Source of the DNA: Solimonas sp041659605
Lineage (GTDB): Bacteria > Pseudomonadota > Gammaproteobacteria > Nevskiales > Nevskiaceae
DNA: 64,000 nt
Assembly (NCBI GenBank): GCA_041659605.1
Contig: JBAZXW010000002.1
Span: 196,946 to 260,945 of the forward strand
Direction: 5' to 3'
Position 1 is the stretch's first letter. The number at the start of each line of letters is the position of its first letter. The notes under the pieces are model-generated. The model searched no databases and was not told the origin of the DNA. It worked only from the letters and a program-made list of their open reading frames with translations. Shown piece by piece: positions 1-8,403 of this stretch. The translations under genes were made by a program, and so were the position numbers.

Positions 1-508
1 GCTTGCCGGAGCCGCGCACGCCTTCGGGAAAGACGATGATGACCTCGTCCTGATCCAGCATTTTCGTGCAGTTCAGCGGGTCGCCGATCACCGCGCCGAT
101 CGAGTTCAGCCAGTTGCCAAGCCAGGGCACCGTCGGGAAGAAGCGCTCGATCATCGCGCGTGCGGCGCGCGGGCCGTGCGGGTTGGTCGCCAGCGCGTAG
201 GCGGTCAACACGCCATCCATCGGCAGCTGGCCGGAGTGATTCGGGACCACCAGCAGGCGCCCGTTCGGCGGAATGTTTTCGAGGCCGTGCGCGACGACGC
301 GGAAGTAGTGGTCGTACAGCCACTTGATCATGCCCATCGCCAGCTTGGCGCTGTTCTCGTTGTAGCCCCAGGCGTCGTAGCCGAAACTGCCGACCGGCTT
401 GGGCATGCGCGCGAACAGCTCTTCGAGTTCCGGCGTGACGATGCGTTCGTACAGCGCCTCGCGCAGTCCGGTGTCGACGAGGTGCTTCAGGGATGCCAGC
501 GGATTCAT
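1..508 (-). CDS. PlsC-like lysophospholipid acyltransferase (3' end outside window)
   Basis: The reading frame starts at an ATG at 508 and is still open at the window edge, so only about 169 N-terminal residues are visible. It carries PNHSGQLPMDG, the PlsC-type acyl-acceptor block, and later FPEGVRGSGK, matching motif III of glycerolipid acyltransferases. The expected role is transfer of an acyl chain to a lysophospholipid or related acceptor at the inner membrane. The catalytic spacing is H-x6-D rather than the textbook H-x4-D, which I associate with a divergent subfamily. It lies 70 bp downstream of the ABC exporter on the same strand and may be cotranscribed. An in-frame GTG slightly upstream is an alternative start. 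Confidence 0.75.
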   Translation of the reverse strand, partial: MNPLASLKHLVDTGLREALYERIVTPELEELFARMPKPVGSFGYDAWGYNENSAKLAMGMIKWLYDHYFRVVAHGLENIPPNGRLLVVPNHSGQLPMDGVLTAYALATNPHGPRAARAMIERFFPTVPWLGNWLNSIGAVIGDPLNCTKMLDQDEVIIVFPEGVRGSGK

Positions 509-578
509 CAGTTTTTGCCAGGTGGTTCCCGGCACTCCCTCACAGCGATTGTCAGCTAACGGTATGCCAAATCCGCCT

Positions 579-2396
579 TCACGAAAAGACCGGCGGCGAG
601 AGCGGGGCGCGCTCGCGCTGCTGCATGCGCCACAGTCGCGCATAGGCGCCGTCGGCGAGCAGCAGCTCGCTGTGCGTGCCGCGCTCGGCGATGCGACCCT
701 GCTCCAGCACGATGATCTCATCGGCGTCGATCACAGTCGACAGTCGGTGCGCGATCACCAGCGTGGTGCGGTGCTCGGCGACCTCGCGCAGGGCATCGAG
801 GATCGCCCGCTCCGATACCGAATCCAGCGACGAGGTGGCCTCGTCGAAAATCATCACCGGCGGATTCTTGAGCAGCGCGCGGGCGATGGCGACGCGCTGC
901 TTCTCCCCGCCTGACAGCTTGAGCCCGCGCTCGCCGACCCTGGTCGCCAGCCCGTCCGGCAGGCGCGCGATGAAATCGTCCAGGTGCGCGAGCCGCACCG
1001 CCAGGTCGATCTCGGCAGCGCTCGCTCCGGGCCTGCCGTAGCCGATGTTGTATTCGAGCGTGTCGTTGAACAGCACCGTGTCCTGCGGCACGACGCCGAT
1101 GTGCGCGCGCAGGCTTTCGTGCGTCAGCTCGCGCAGATCCTGGCCGGCGATGCGAACGCTGCCGCCGTCCGGATCGTAGAAGCGGAACAGCAGCCGCGCG
1201 ATTGTCGATTTTCCGGCGCCGCTGGAGCCGACGATCGCCAGCTTGGTTCCGGCCGGGATGCGGAAACTGACTTCGTGCAGGATTTCGCGCTGCGGCCCGT
1301 AGCCGAAGCGGACATTGTCGAAGACGACCTCGACCGGCGTGCCCGCCAGCGCCAGCGTCTGCGCGCCGTCGACGATGCGCGGCTGCACCTGCAGCAGGCC
1401 GAACATGCGCTGCATGTCCGTCAGCGCGCGGCGGATCTCGCGGTAGACGAAGCCGAGGAAGTTGAGCGGGACGAACAGCTGGATCAGGTAGGCGTTGATC
1501 GCGACGAAATCGCCCAGGGTCATCGCGCCGGCGGCGACGCCGCGCGCGGCCAGCACCATCATCCATGTCAGGCTCGCAGCGACGATCAGCGCCTGCCCGG
1601 CATTCAGCGCCGACAGTGACAGGCGGTTCTGCTGCTGCGCCCGCTCCCATTCGGCGAGGAAGCGATCGTACTCGTCCGCTTCGAAGCGCTCGTTGCCGAA
1701 CAGCTTGACCGTCTCGTAATTGAGCAGACTGTCGATCGCGCGCGTGTTGGCACGCGAATCCAGGCGATTCGCCTCGCGCACGAAGCGCGTGCGCCACTCG
1801 GTGGTGTACACGGAAAAAGCGATGTAGGTCGTCACCGCGATCGCGGTGATGACGGCGAAGTCGGCGCCGTAGTTGAACAGCAGGATGCCGGCGACCAGCG
1901 CGATCTCCAGCAGCGTCGGCAGGATGTTGAACAGCATGAAGCGCAGCAGGAAGTTGATGCCGGCGATGCCGCGCTCGATGTCGCGGGACAGGCCGCCGGT
2001 GCGCCGCGACAGGTGGAAATCCAGATCCAGCGCATGCAGATGGCGGAAGACCGACAACGCGGCGCGCCGCATCGCACGCTCGCCGACGCGGCCGAAGACC
2101 ACGTCGCGCAGCTCGGCAAACAGCACCGAGGCCAGGCGCAGCGCGCCGTAGGCCAGCAGGAGCCCCATCGGCACCGCCAGCACGCCGTGGCCTTTGGCGT
2201 CGAGCGCATCGACCACGTGCTTGAGCACCATCGGCAGTACCGTGCCGGCGAGCTTGGCCGCCACCAGGCACGCCATCGCCGCGCCGATGCGCAGCGGAAA
2301 CTCGCGCAGGAGCGGCCACAGGGTCTTCAGCACGCGCCAGTCGGGCGTGCCGGCATCGGCGTCGGTCGATTCGGGGGAGTGGCTGAGTCGGCGCAC
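579..2396 (-). CDS. ATM1/ABCB-type ABC exporter, fused permease and ATPase
   Basis: The protein has an N-terminal six-helix exporter domain followed by one nucleotide-binding domain. The ATPase part shows Walker A GSSGAGKST, signature LSGGEKQR, Walker B VMIFDEATSSLD and a switch His (IAHRLST). The membrane half resembles mitochondrial Atm1/HMT1-like exporters, which move glutathione-linked or metal-thiol compounds out of the cell; the substrate here cannot be read from sequence. The frame is open up to 2615, but that extension is low-complexity and runs across the divergent kinase start. I place the start at a GTG at 2396 just before the conserved part, with only a weak ribosome site, so the exact start is uncertain. 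It probably works as a homodimer. Confidence 0.8.
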   Translation of the reverse strand: MRRLSHSPESTDADAGTPDWRVLKTLWPLLREFPLRIGAAMACLVAAKLAGTVLPMVLKHVVDALDAKGHGVLAVPMGLLLAYGALRLASVLFAELRDVVFGRVGERAMRRAALSVFRHLHALDLDFHLSRRTGGLSRDIERGIAGINFLLRFMLFNILPTLLEIALVAGILLFNYGADFAVITAIAVTTYIAFSVYTTEWRTRFVREANRLDSRANTRAIDSLLNYETVKLFGNERFEADEYDRFLAEWERAQQQNRLSLSALNAGQALIVAASLTWMMVLAARGVAAGAMTLGDFVAINAYLIQLFVPLNFLGFVYREIRRALTDMQRMFGLLQVQPRIVDGAQTLALAGTPVEVVFDNVRFGYGPQREILHEVSFRIPAGTKLAIVGSSGAGKSTIARLLFRFYDPDGGSVRIAGQDLRELTHESLRAHIGVVPQDTVLFNDTLEYNIGYGRPGASAAEIDLAVRLAHLDDFIARLPDGLATRVGERGLKLSGGEKQRVAIARALLKNPPVMIFDEATSSLDSVSERAILDALREVAEHRTTLVIAHRLSTVIDADEIIVLEQGRIAERGTHSELLLADGAYARLWRMQQRERAPLSPPVFS

Positions 2397-2536
2397 GGAG
2401 TCTGGACCGGGTTGGAAATGGCCGCCGCCCGCCGCCGGGGGCACCGCCCCTTGCGGCTCAAGCTTGGCGCAGCCGCAGTGTATAGTTGAAGCGGCGCGGC
2501 TGCGGGGCCATTGCGGCCGCGACACGCTCCGAGCGC

Positions 2537-2543
2537 AAGGAGG
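2537..2543 (+). promoter_or_regulatory. Ribosome binding site that selects a GTG start
   Basis: AAGGAGG ends 7 nt before GTG at 2551 but only 1 nt before the in-frame ATG at 2545. The spacing therefore favours the GTG as the kinase start. Confidence 0.65.
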
Positions 2544-2550
2544 CATGCAC

Positions 2551-4299
2551 GTGCTGGCCGATGGAACTTTGCTGGGCAAATACAAGATCGTGCGCCTGCT
2601 GGGCGCCACCGACATGGCCGATGTCTATGAAGCCGAAGACTCGCTGCTCGGGCGGCGCGTGGCGCTCAAGGTTCTGCCGGCCGAGTTCGGGCGCGACGAA
2701 CAAGCCGTCGCCCGCTTCGAGAAGGAAGTGCGCGCGGCCGCAGCGCTGAATCACGCCAACATCGTCACGATCTTCGAGGTTGATCGCGCCGACGACATCC
2801 ATTTCTGCGCGATGCGCCTGCTGCGCGGCGGCAACCTGCGCGCACGCATCGACAAGGGCCTGCCCGAGGCGCAGGCCCTGGCCATCACCCGCGAGATTGC
2901 ACAGGCCCTCGTGCATGCGCACGCCTCTGGTTTCGTCCACCGCGACCTCAAGCCCGAGAACATTCTGTTCGACGACCAGGGCCGCGCGATCCTGACCGAC
3001 TTCGGCATCGCCAAGGCGATTTCGTCGCAGTCGAAGATGACCGCCACCGGCGTGTCGATCGGAACGCCGCGCTACATCAGCCCGGAGCAGGCGCGCGGAC
3101 AGACGGTCGACGGCCGCACCGACCTCTACAGCCTCGGCGCGATCCTGTACGAGATGCTGACCGGACAAGCGCCGTTCGACGCGGACGACTCGCTGGCGCT
3201 GATCTTCAAGCACGTTACCGAGCCGGTGCCGCGGCTGCCCGAGGAACTGGCGCGCTACCAGGCGCTGATCGACAGCCTGCTCGCCAAGGAACCGGAACGC
3301 CGGCCGGAGAATGCCGCAGCGCTGGTCGCGATGCTCAATGCGCTGCCACCGCCGGCACAGCGCCAGGCCGCGCCCAGGCTCGCCGCCGCGCCGCCACCGC
3401 AGGCCGCCGCCGCGCCCGCGGCAGAAGCGCCCGCCAAGGTTGCGACCGGCGAGCGGGCCTATGCCGAACGGCTCGTGCAGGAGGAACAGCGGCAACGCGA
3501 CGCCGAATCCCAGCGCCGCGCCGGCGAGGCCAGCGCCGCGCCCGTAAAACCACCACCGCCCACACCGCCGGCTGCGCCGGTGGCGGCAACGCCGGCCGCG
3601 GTACCGGCCGCCGCTCGCGAAGCCGCACCGCGCGCTCGGCGTTCGGTGCTCGCCGCTGCGCCGGCCGCCGCCCAGCACACCGCCGACGGCGCCGGCGGCA
3701 GCCGCACTCCGATCTTCGTTGCGGTGGGTGCAATCCTGCTGGGTGGCGGCCTGCTCGCGTGGTGGCTGGCATCGCCCGAGCCGGGGACCCCTGCCAATGC
3801 CAATGTGACCGCGGCGGCGCAAGCCGACGACACGCCTGCAGCGGTGCAGACCCCCGCAACGGCCACGGCGGCGCCGACCCCGGGGGCCGCAGCGACGATC
3901 GCCCTGGCAGCCGTGCCCACCGCTGCGCCGACGGCGGCCCCCACTGCGACGCCGCCGCCCGCAGCCGACGAAACCGCACGCCGCAAGGCGGAAGCGGACA
4001 AGAAGCGCAAGCAGCAGGAAGCCGAGCGCAAGCGCCGCGAAGCACTGGCGACGGCCGCGACACCGGCACCGGTGCTGAGCAAGGCGGATCAGCTCGCGCG
4101 CGAACGCCGCCTGTGCAAGCGCCATGTCTCGGATCTATTCCCCGGCTGGGATTTCACCTACGCGGACATGGCCGAGTATCCCGGCGTGAAGAAGCTCGGC
4201 GACGGCCGGCTCAACACCCCGCCGCTGGCGTCCGACTACGGTGATCCTCAGCGCTACGAGATCGACAAGAACGGCTGCATCGTCGCAACCCTTCAGTAA
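2551..4299 (+). CDS. Membrane Hanks-type serine/threonine protein kinase
   Basis: The product has about 582 residues. Residues 1-270 form a eukaryotic-type kinase domain with the ATP lysine K40 (VALKVLP), helix-C E59, catalytic HRDLKPEN at 130-137, DFG at 150-152 and GTPRYISPEQ in the activation segment. A long Ala/Pro-rich linker follows, then one membrane helix near 388-407, a Pro/Thr/Ala stretch, a charged ARRKAEADKKRK segment and a conserved-looking 60-residue C-terminal domain with two cysteines. The kinase should be cytoplasmic with its C-terminus outside the membrane. The glycine loop (LLGATDMADVY) keeps only the first glycine of GxGxxG, which is unusual, although every other catalytic residue is present. 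It is read divergently from the ABC exporter. Confidence 0.85.
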   Translation: MLADGTLLGKYKIVRLLGATDMADVYEAEDSLLGRRVALKVLPAEFGRDEQAVARFEKEVRAAAALNHANIVTIFEVDRADDIHFCAMRLLRGGNLRARIDKGLPEAQALAITREIAQALVHAHASGFVHRDLKPENILFDDQGRAILTDFGIAKAISSQSKMTATGVSIGTPRYISPEQARGQTVDGRTDLYSLGAILYEMLTGQAPFDADDSLALIFKHVTEPVPRLPEELARYQALIDSLLAKEPERRPENAAALVAMLNALPPPAQRQAAPRLAAAPPPQAAAAPAAEAPAKVATGERAYAERLVQEEQRQRDAESQRRAGEASAAPVKPPPPTPPAAPVAATPAAVPAAAREAAPRARRSVLAAAPAAAQHTADGAGGSRTPIFVAVGAILLGGGLLAWWLASPEPGTPANANVTAAAQADDTPAAVQTPATATAAPTPGAAATIALAAVPTAAPTAAPTATPPPAADETARRKAEADKKRKQQEAERKRREALATAATPAPVLSKADQLARERRLCKRHVSDLFPGWDFTYADMAEYPGVKKLGDGRLNTPPLASDYGDPQRYEIDKNGCIVATLQ

Positions 4300-4310
4300 T
4301 CCGGCATCTT

Positions 4311-4355
4311 GTTTTAAGAGTCGGGGCCAGGGATGGCCCCGGCTTGCGCAGGATG
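4311..4355 (+). repeat. Dispersed hairpin repeat, copy 1
   Basis: This 45-bp element is centred on the stem CGGGGCCA/TGGCCCCG. A second copy lies on the minus strand at 32786-32830 and matches at 39 of 45 positions. It sits between the convergent 3' ends of the kinase and CBS genes, where the hairpin could also stop transcription. Confidence 0.75.
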
Positions 4356-4359
4356 CGCC

Positions 4360-4770
4360 CTACGCGTTCGAGCTGTCGTTGATCGAATCGATCGCGCGCA
4401 GCACATCCGAGCGCGAGATCTGGCCGACGAGGCGGTTGTCCTCGACGACCGGATAGCGTCTGTAGGGCTTGTCCAGGAACATCTTCGCGACTTCGAGGAT
4501 GCTGATCTCCGACTCGACGGTGACCGGATTCCTCGACATGTAGTCGCCGACACGCCCGCCGAGCACACCGTGATAGCTCGCGTGCAGCCCGACCTTGAGG
4601 CAGTCGTGCTCGGACAGCACGCCGACGACGTTGCCGAGATTGTCGAGCACCGGCGCACCGGAATAGCCCTTCTCGACCAGGCGGTGGATGGCTTCCATCA
4701 CGTCCATGTCGGGCGTGAAAGTCATCAGGCTTTCCGCCATGAAGTCCTTGACTGTGATCGAGTGCAGCAT
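4360..4770 (-). CDS. Two-CBS-domain regulatory protein
   Basis: This 136-residue protein consists of two CBS modules and little else. The first (about 8-65) carries GYSGAPVLDNLGNVVGVLSE, and the second (about 75-130) carries YRRYPVVEDNRLVGQISRSDVLRA. Pairs of CBS domains bind adenine nucleotides or similar ligands and usually act as sensor modules. The ATG at 4770 is preceded by GGGGGAG at good distance. The gene starts 35 bp after nqrM on the same strand, so it may be the last gene of the nqr transcript. A link to sodium-pump regulation is only inferred from position. Confidence 0.8.
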   Translation of the reverse strand: MLHSITVKDFMAESLMTFTPDMDVMEAIHRLVEKGYSGAPVLDNLGNVVGVLSEHDCLKVGLHASYHGVLGGRVGDYMSRNPVTVESEISILEVAKMFLDKPYRRYPVVEDNRLVGQISRSDVLRAIDSINDSSNA

Positions 4771-4805
4771 CTACTCCCCCTGTCGCTACACCAGTACCGA
4801 TGAGT

Positions 4806-4985
4806 TCAGCGCGGCGGCTCGCCGCCACATCCCTCTTTCTTGCCGCAGACCTCGCAGGTGCCGCCGGTGAATTCGGCCTGGCTGGCACAAGTCCCCTTGA
4901 GCTCCTTACCGCGTGCCAGCCAGCCGATACTTAAGCCCAGGAAAGCGAGGCTGAAGACGGCGAACACGATCAAGAACGTGGCCAT
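4806..4985 (-). CDS. nqrM: Na+-NQR maturation protein NqrM (DUF539)
   Basis: This 59-residue membrane protein has one N-terminal helix (residues 3-24), then GTCAS with Cys33, and a Cys-rich tail with CEVC (44-47) and Cys53. The layout matches NqrM, which is required to mature Na+-NQR, apparently by delivering iron to the NqrD/NqrE membrane iron site; Cys33 corresponds to the critical cysteine reported in the Vibrio protein. It follows nqrF by 45 bp on the same strand. It is shorter than typical ORF-calling cut-offs and easily missed. No apbE gene lies between nqrF and nqrM, where it is often found. Confidence 0.9.
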   Translation of the reverse strand: MATFLIVFAVFSLAFLGLSIGWLARGKELKGTCASQAEFTGGTCEVCGKKEGCGGEPPR

Positions 4986-5030
4986 GGCTTGAGTGTCGCG
5001 CGAGTGATGGAGCGGCGCAAGGCGACGGGG

Positions 5031-6254
5031 CTACCCACCGAAATCATCCAGCATGATGTCTTTGCGCTCGACGCCCAGGTCCAGCAGCATCTTGATCACC
5101 GCGGCGTTCATGACCGGCGGGCCGCACATGTAGTACTCGCAGTCTTCCGGCGCCTTGTGTTTCTTCAGGTAGTTGTCGAACAGCACGTTGTGAATGAAAC
5201 CGGTGTAGCCGGTCCAGTGATCGTCCGGCTGCGGCTCCGACAGTGCGACATGCCAGGTGAAGTTCGGATTTTCGGCGGCGAGGCGATTGAAGTCGTCGAC
5301 GTAGAACATCTCGCGCTTGCTGCGCGCACCGTACCAGAACGTGATCTTGCGCTGGGTCTTGATGCGCAGCAGCTGGTCGAGGATGTGGCTGCGCATCGGC
5401 GCCATGCCGGCGCCGCCGCCGATGAACACCATTTCCTTTTCGGTGTGCCGTGCGAAGAACTCGCCGAACGGCCCCGCGATCGTGACCTTGTCGCCCGGCT
5501 TGAGGTTGAAGATGTAGCTCGACATCTTGCCCGCCGGCACGTTGGGCATGCGCGGTGGCGGGCTGGCGATGCGCACGTTGAGCATGATGATGCCCAGCTC
5601 GTCCGGATAGTTCGCCATCGAGTAGGCGCGCTCGACCTTCTCGGTCGAAACCGACTTGTACTGCCAGAGATTGAACTTGTCCCAGTCCTCGCGGAACCTG
5701 GGCTCGACCTCGAAATTCTTGTAGTCGACCTCGTGCGGTGGGCATTCGATCTGGATGTAGCCGCCGGCGTGGAAGTTCACGCGCTCGCCGGCCGGCAGTT
5801 CGAGTACCAGCTCCTTGATGAAGGTCGCGACGTTGTGGTTGGAGCGCACCGTGCATTCCCACTTCTTGACGCCGAAGACGTGCTCCGGGATCTCGATCTT
5901 CATGTCCTGCTTGACCGCGACCTGGCAGGACAAACGGTCGCAATCCTTGGCTTCGCGCTTGGTGATGTGGTTGAGCTCGGTCGGCAGGATGTTGCCGCCG
6001 CCCTCGAACACCTTGACCCGGCACTGCGCACAGGAGCCGCCGCCGCCGCAGGCCGAAGGCACGTACAACCCGCAGCCGGCGAGCGTCTGCAACAGCTTGC
6101 CGCCGACCGGGACTTCGAGCTCCTTCTCGCCGTTGACCAGGATCTTGACGCTGCCCGCCGGCACCAGCACGTCCTTGGCCAACTGGATGATGACCACCAG
6201 CGCCAGGATGATGCCGGTGAAGACCGCAACGCCGAGTGCGATTTCGAGAACCAT
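5031..6254 (-). CDS. nqrF: Na+-translocating NADH:quinone reductase subunit F
   Basis: NqrF is the electron entry subunit: it oxidises NADH through FAD and passes electrons to a 2Fe-2S centre. The 407-residue length is typical. One N-terminal helix (about 3-26) is followed by a plant-type ferredoxin domain with Cys69, Cys75, Cys78 (CGGGGSCAQC) and Cys110. The FAD domain contains RAYSMANYPDE, the NADH domain contains GGGAGMAPMRS and CEYYMCGPP, and the chain ends LDDFGG as in other NqrF proteins. It lies 12 bp after nqrE and is the last structural subunit of the nqrABCDEF operon. Confidence 0.97.
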   Translation of the reverse strand: MVLEIALGVAVFTGIILALVVIIQLAKDVLVPAGSVKILVNGEKELEVPVGGKLLQTLAGCGLYVPSACGGGGSCAQCRVKVFEGGGNILPTELNHITKREAKDCDRLSCQVAVKQDMKIEIPEHVFGVKKWECTVRSNHNVATFIKELVLELPAGERVNFHAGGYIQIECPPHEVDYKNFEVEPRFREDWDKFNLWQYKSVSTEKVERAYSMANYPDELGIIMLNVRIASPPPRMPNVPAGKMSSYIFNLKPGDKVTIAGPFGEFFARHTEKEMVFIGGGAGMAPMRSHILDQLLRIKTQRKITFWYGARSKREMFYVDDFNRLAAENPNFTWHVALSEPQPDDHWTGYTGFIHNVLFDNYLKKHKAPEDCEYYMCGPPVMNAAVIKMLLDLGVERKDIMLDDFGG

Positions 6255-6266
6255 GTCGATCGGTCC

Positions 6267-6875
6267 TTAGAGTTGGATGCCGGAGAAGGCCATGAAGCCG
6301 AACGCCAGCAGGCCGGCGGACATGAAGGCGATGCCCAGGCCCTGCAGCGCCGGCGGCACGTCCGAGTACTTCATCTTCTCGCGCACGCCGGCGAGCAGGA
6401 TGATGGCAAGCGCCCACGAGGCGCCGGAGGCGACGCCATAGACGCTGGCCTCAGCGAAGGTGTAGTCACGCTCGACCATGAACAGCGTGCCGCCGAGCAC
6501 CGCGCAGTTCACCGTGATCAGCGGCAGGAAGATGCCGAGCGCGTTGTAGAGCGCCGGCACGTACTTGTCGAGCGTCATCTCCAGGATCTGCACGACCGCC
6601 GCGATCACGCCGATGTACAGGATCAGGCCGAGGAACGACAGGTCGGTATCCGCCAGGCCCGCCCAGGCCAGCGCGCCCGGCTTGAGCACGTACTGCCACA
6701 ACAGGTTGTTGAGCGGCATCGTCAGCGACTGCACGACGACGACGGCAATGCCCAGGCCGATCGCGGTTTCGATCTTCTTCGAGATCGCGAGAAAGGTGCA
6801 CATGCCGATGAAGAACGCCAGCGCGAGGTTCTCGACGAACAGCGAGCGGATCGCAAGGTTGATGTAATGCTCCAT
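6267..6875 (-). CDS. nqrE: Na+-NQR subunit E
   Basis: This 202-residue, six-helix membrane subunit begins MEHYINLAIRSLFVENLALA, the conserved NqrE/RnfA start. Together with NqrD it forms the membrane-embedded pair that holds an iron centre between ferredoxin and flavin carriers; the cysteine in FIGMCTFLA and the cysteine in the mirrored VNCAVLGG segment are the expected ligands. It is 12 bp from nqrD and 12 bp from nqrF, so the three are clearly cotranscribed. Confidence 0.96.
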   Translation of the reverse strand: MEHYINLAIRSLFVENLALAFFIGMCTFLAISKKIETAIGLGIAVVVVQSLTMPLNNLLWQYVLKPGALAWAGLADTDLSFLGLILYIGVIAAVVQILEMTLDKYVPALYNALGIFLPLITVNCAVLGGTLFMVERDYTFAEASVYGVASGASWALAIILLAGVREKMKYSDVPPALQGLGIAFMSAGLLAFGFMAFSGIQL

Positions 6876-6887
6876 GCTCCGTCCCCG

Positions 6888-7562
6888 TCAGTGCGCGTCG
6901 GTGCCGGCGTGGGTCTGGCCGGACTGGATGTGGAACATCGCCTTTTCCTGCTGTTGCGGCTTCCAGCTGCGCACGACCCAGATGATGATGCCGATCAGGA
7001 AGAACGCCGACGGCGGCAGCAGCAGCAGGCCGTTGGGCAGATACCAGCCGCCGTCGGTGACCACCGGCAGGATCTCGATGCCCATCAGCTTTCCGGAGCC
7101 GAACAGCTCGCGGAAGATCGCCAGCACGATCAGGATCGCGCTGTAGCCCAGGCCGTTGCCGATGCCGTCGACGAACGACGGCCACGGCGGGTTCTGCTGC
7201 GCATAGGCTTCGAGGCGACCCATGACGATGCAGTTGGTCAGGATCAGGCCGATGAACACCGACAGCGGCTTCGACGCCTCATAGGCCACCGCCTTGAGCG
7301 TCTGGTCGACGAGGATCACCAGCGTCGCCGCGATCGTCATCTGCGCGATGATGCGGATGCTGCCGGGAATGAAGTTCCGGACCATGCTGTAGAACAGGTT
7401 CGAGAACGCGGTGACCACGGTCAGGCCGACGCACATGATCAGCGCGGTCTCGAGCTTGCTCGTCACCGCCAGCGCCGAGCAGATGCCGAGCACCTGCAGG
7501 ATGATCGGGTTGTTGTCCGCGATCGGGTCGATCAGGATCTTCTTGGTCGTAAGGTCAGACAT
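6888..7562 (-). CDS. nqrD: Na+-NQR subunit D
   Basis: This 224-residue, six-helix subunit is the partner of NqrE. The conserved segments LGICSALAVTSKLETALIM and LILTNCIVMGRLEAYA each contribute a cysteine for the intramembrane iron site. The N-terminus (MSDLTTKKILIDPIADNNP) matches the family. A GAGGTGAG ribosome site precedes the ATG. The C-terminal hydrophilic tail after about residue 205 is His- and Gln-rich and not strongly conserved. Position between nqrC and nqrE is canonical. Confidence 0.96.
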   Translation of the reverse strand: MSDLTTKKILIDPIADNNPIILQVLGICSALAVTSKLETALIMCVGLTVVTAFSNLFYSMVRNFIPGSIRIIAQMTIAATLVILVDQTLKAVAYEASKPLSVFIGLILTNCIVMGRLEAYAQQNPPWPSFVDGIGNGLGYSAILIVLAIFRELFGSGKLMGIEILPVVTDGGWYLPNGLLLLPPSAFFLIGIIIWVVRSWKPQQQEKAMFHIQSGQTHAGTDAH

Positions 7563-7585
7563 GACTCACCTCGGTATGGGCAGCC

Positions 7586-8392
7586 TCAGGTCGCGGGCAC
7601 GGCGGCGGGGGCCGCGCCGTGCTGCTGTGCGAGCTGCTTGAGGAAGGGCTTGAAACCGGCGTCGGACAACCAGTACCGCAGCAGGTTGTTGACGCCGTTG
7701 GAGGTCAGCGACGCGCCGGCCAGCGCATCGACCTGATGCACCGCATCCGCACTGCCCGCATTGGCGCCGCCCTTGACCAGGCGGATCGCGATCTTGCCGG
7801 TTTCGTCGTAGATCTTCTTGCCCGGCCACAGGCCCTTCCATTTCGGATTGTCGACTTCGCCGCCCAGGCCCGGCGTTTCCGCGTGCTGGTAGAAATTGAT
7901 GCCGACGATGCTGTTGCCGTCGGCTTCGACCGCGACGAAGCCGTACAGCGTCGACCACAGGCCGTAGCCGGAGATCGGCAGGATCACGGTCCTGGGCGTG
8001 CCGTCGTCGTTGTAGAGGAAGTACACCGTCGTGTAGCGCGGCTTGAACTTGATCTTGGCGAGGTCCTCGTCGCCGGGGATCGTCTGACCACCCTGCGCCG
8101 GATCCTTCGCCGCGGCGTACTGGTCGTACTTCGCCGGGTCGATTTCGTCGGTGAGCTGGCCGGTCGTCAGGTCGACGATCCTGGGCGTGACCTTCTTGAA
8201 CGCCTCGTCGAGATCGATGCCGGGCTCGTACATGTTGACGACGCGCAGGATGTTCTTGCGCTTGTCGTCGAGCTTGGCGGCCTGCTGCACCGGCCGCAGC
8301 GCAATCGCAGCCGCGGTGACCAGCACCGAGCACACGAAGCACATCGTGAACGCCACCCAAAGGGCGTAGGACTTGGTGTCTTTAGCTGCCAT
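7586..8392 (-). CDS. nqrC: Na+-NQR subunit C (covalent FMN carrier)
   Basis: The gene encodes 268 residues: one N-terminal membrane helix (about 10-32) and a large periplasmic domain that carries covalently bound FMN. The attachment motif, normally D-x-x-(S/T)-G-A-T, reads DALAGASLTS here, so the modified threonine is replaced by Ser228. ApbE normally links FMN through a phosphoester to that hydroxyl residue; serine could still accept it chemically. The frame is open much farther upstream, but the ATG at 8392 with GAGGGG before it, 11 bp after nqrB, is the natural start. Confidence 0.95.
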   Translation of the reverse strand: MAAKDTKSYALWVAFTMCFVCSVLVTAAAIALRPVQQAAKLDDKRKNILRVVNMYEPGIDLDEAFKKVTPRIVDLTTGQLTDEIDPAKYDQYAAAKDPAQGGQTIPGDEDLAKIKFKPRYTTVYFLYNDDGTPRTVILPISGYGLWSTLYGFVAVEADGNSIVGINFYQHAETPGLGGEVDNPKWKGLWPGKKIYDETGKIAIRLVKGGANAGSADAVHQVDALAGASLTSNGVNNLLRYWLSDAGFKPFLKQLAQQHGAAPAAVPAT

Positions 8393-8403
8393 TCGAGATC
8401 CCC

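Noticed and set aside
2464..2486. Kinase promoter from TTGGCG and TATAGT
   Set aside because: The spacing of 11 bp is far from 17 bp, so I did not record it.
4241..4360. Hairpin after the kinase gene as a plain terminator
   Set aside because: There is no T-run, and the whole 45-bp unit recurs at 32786-32830, so repeat is the better description.
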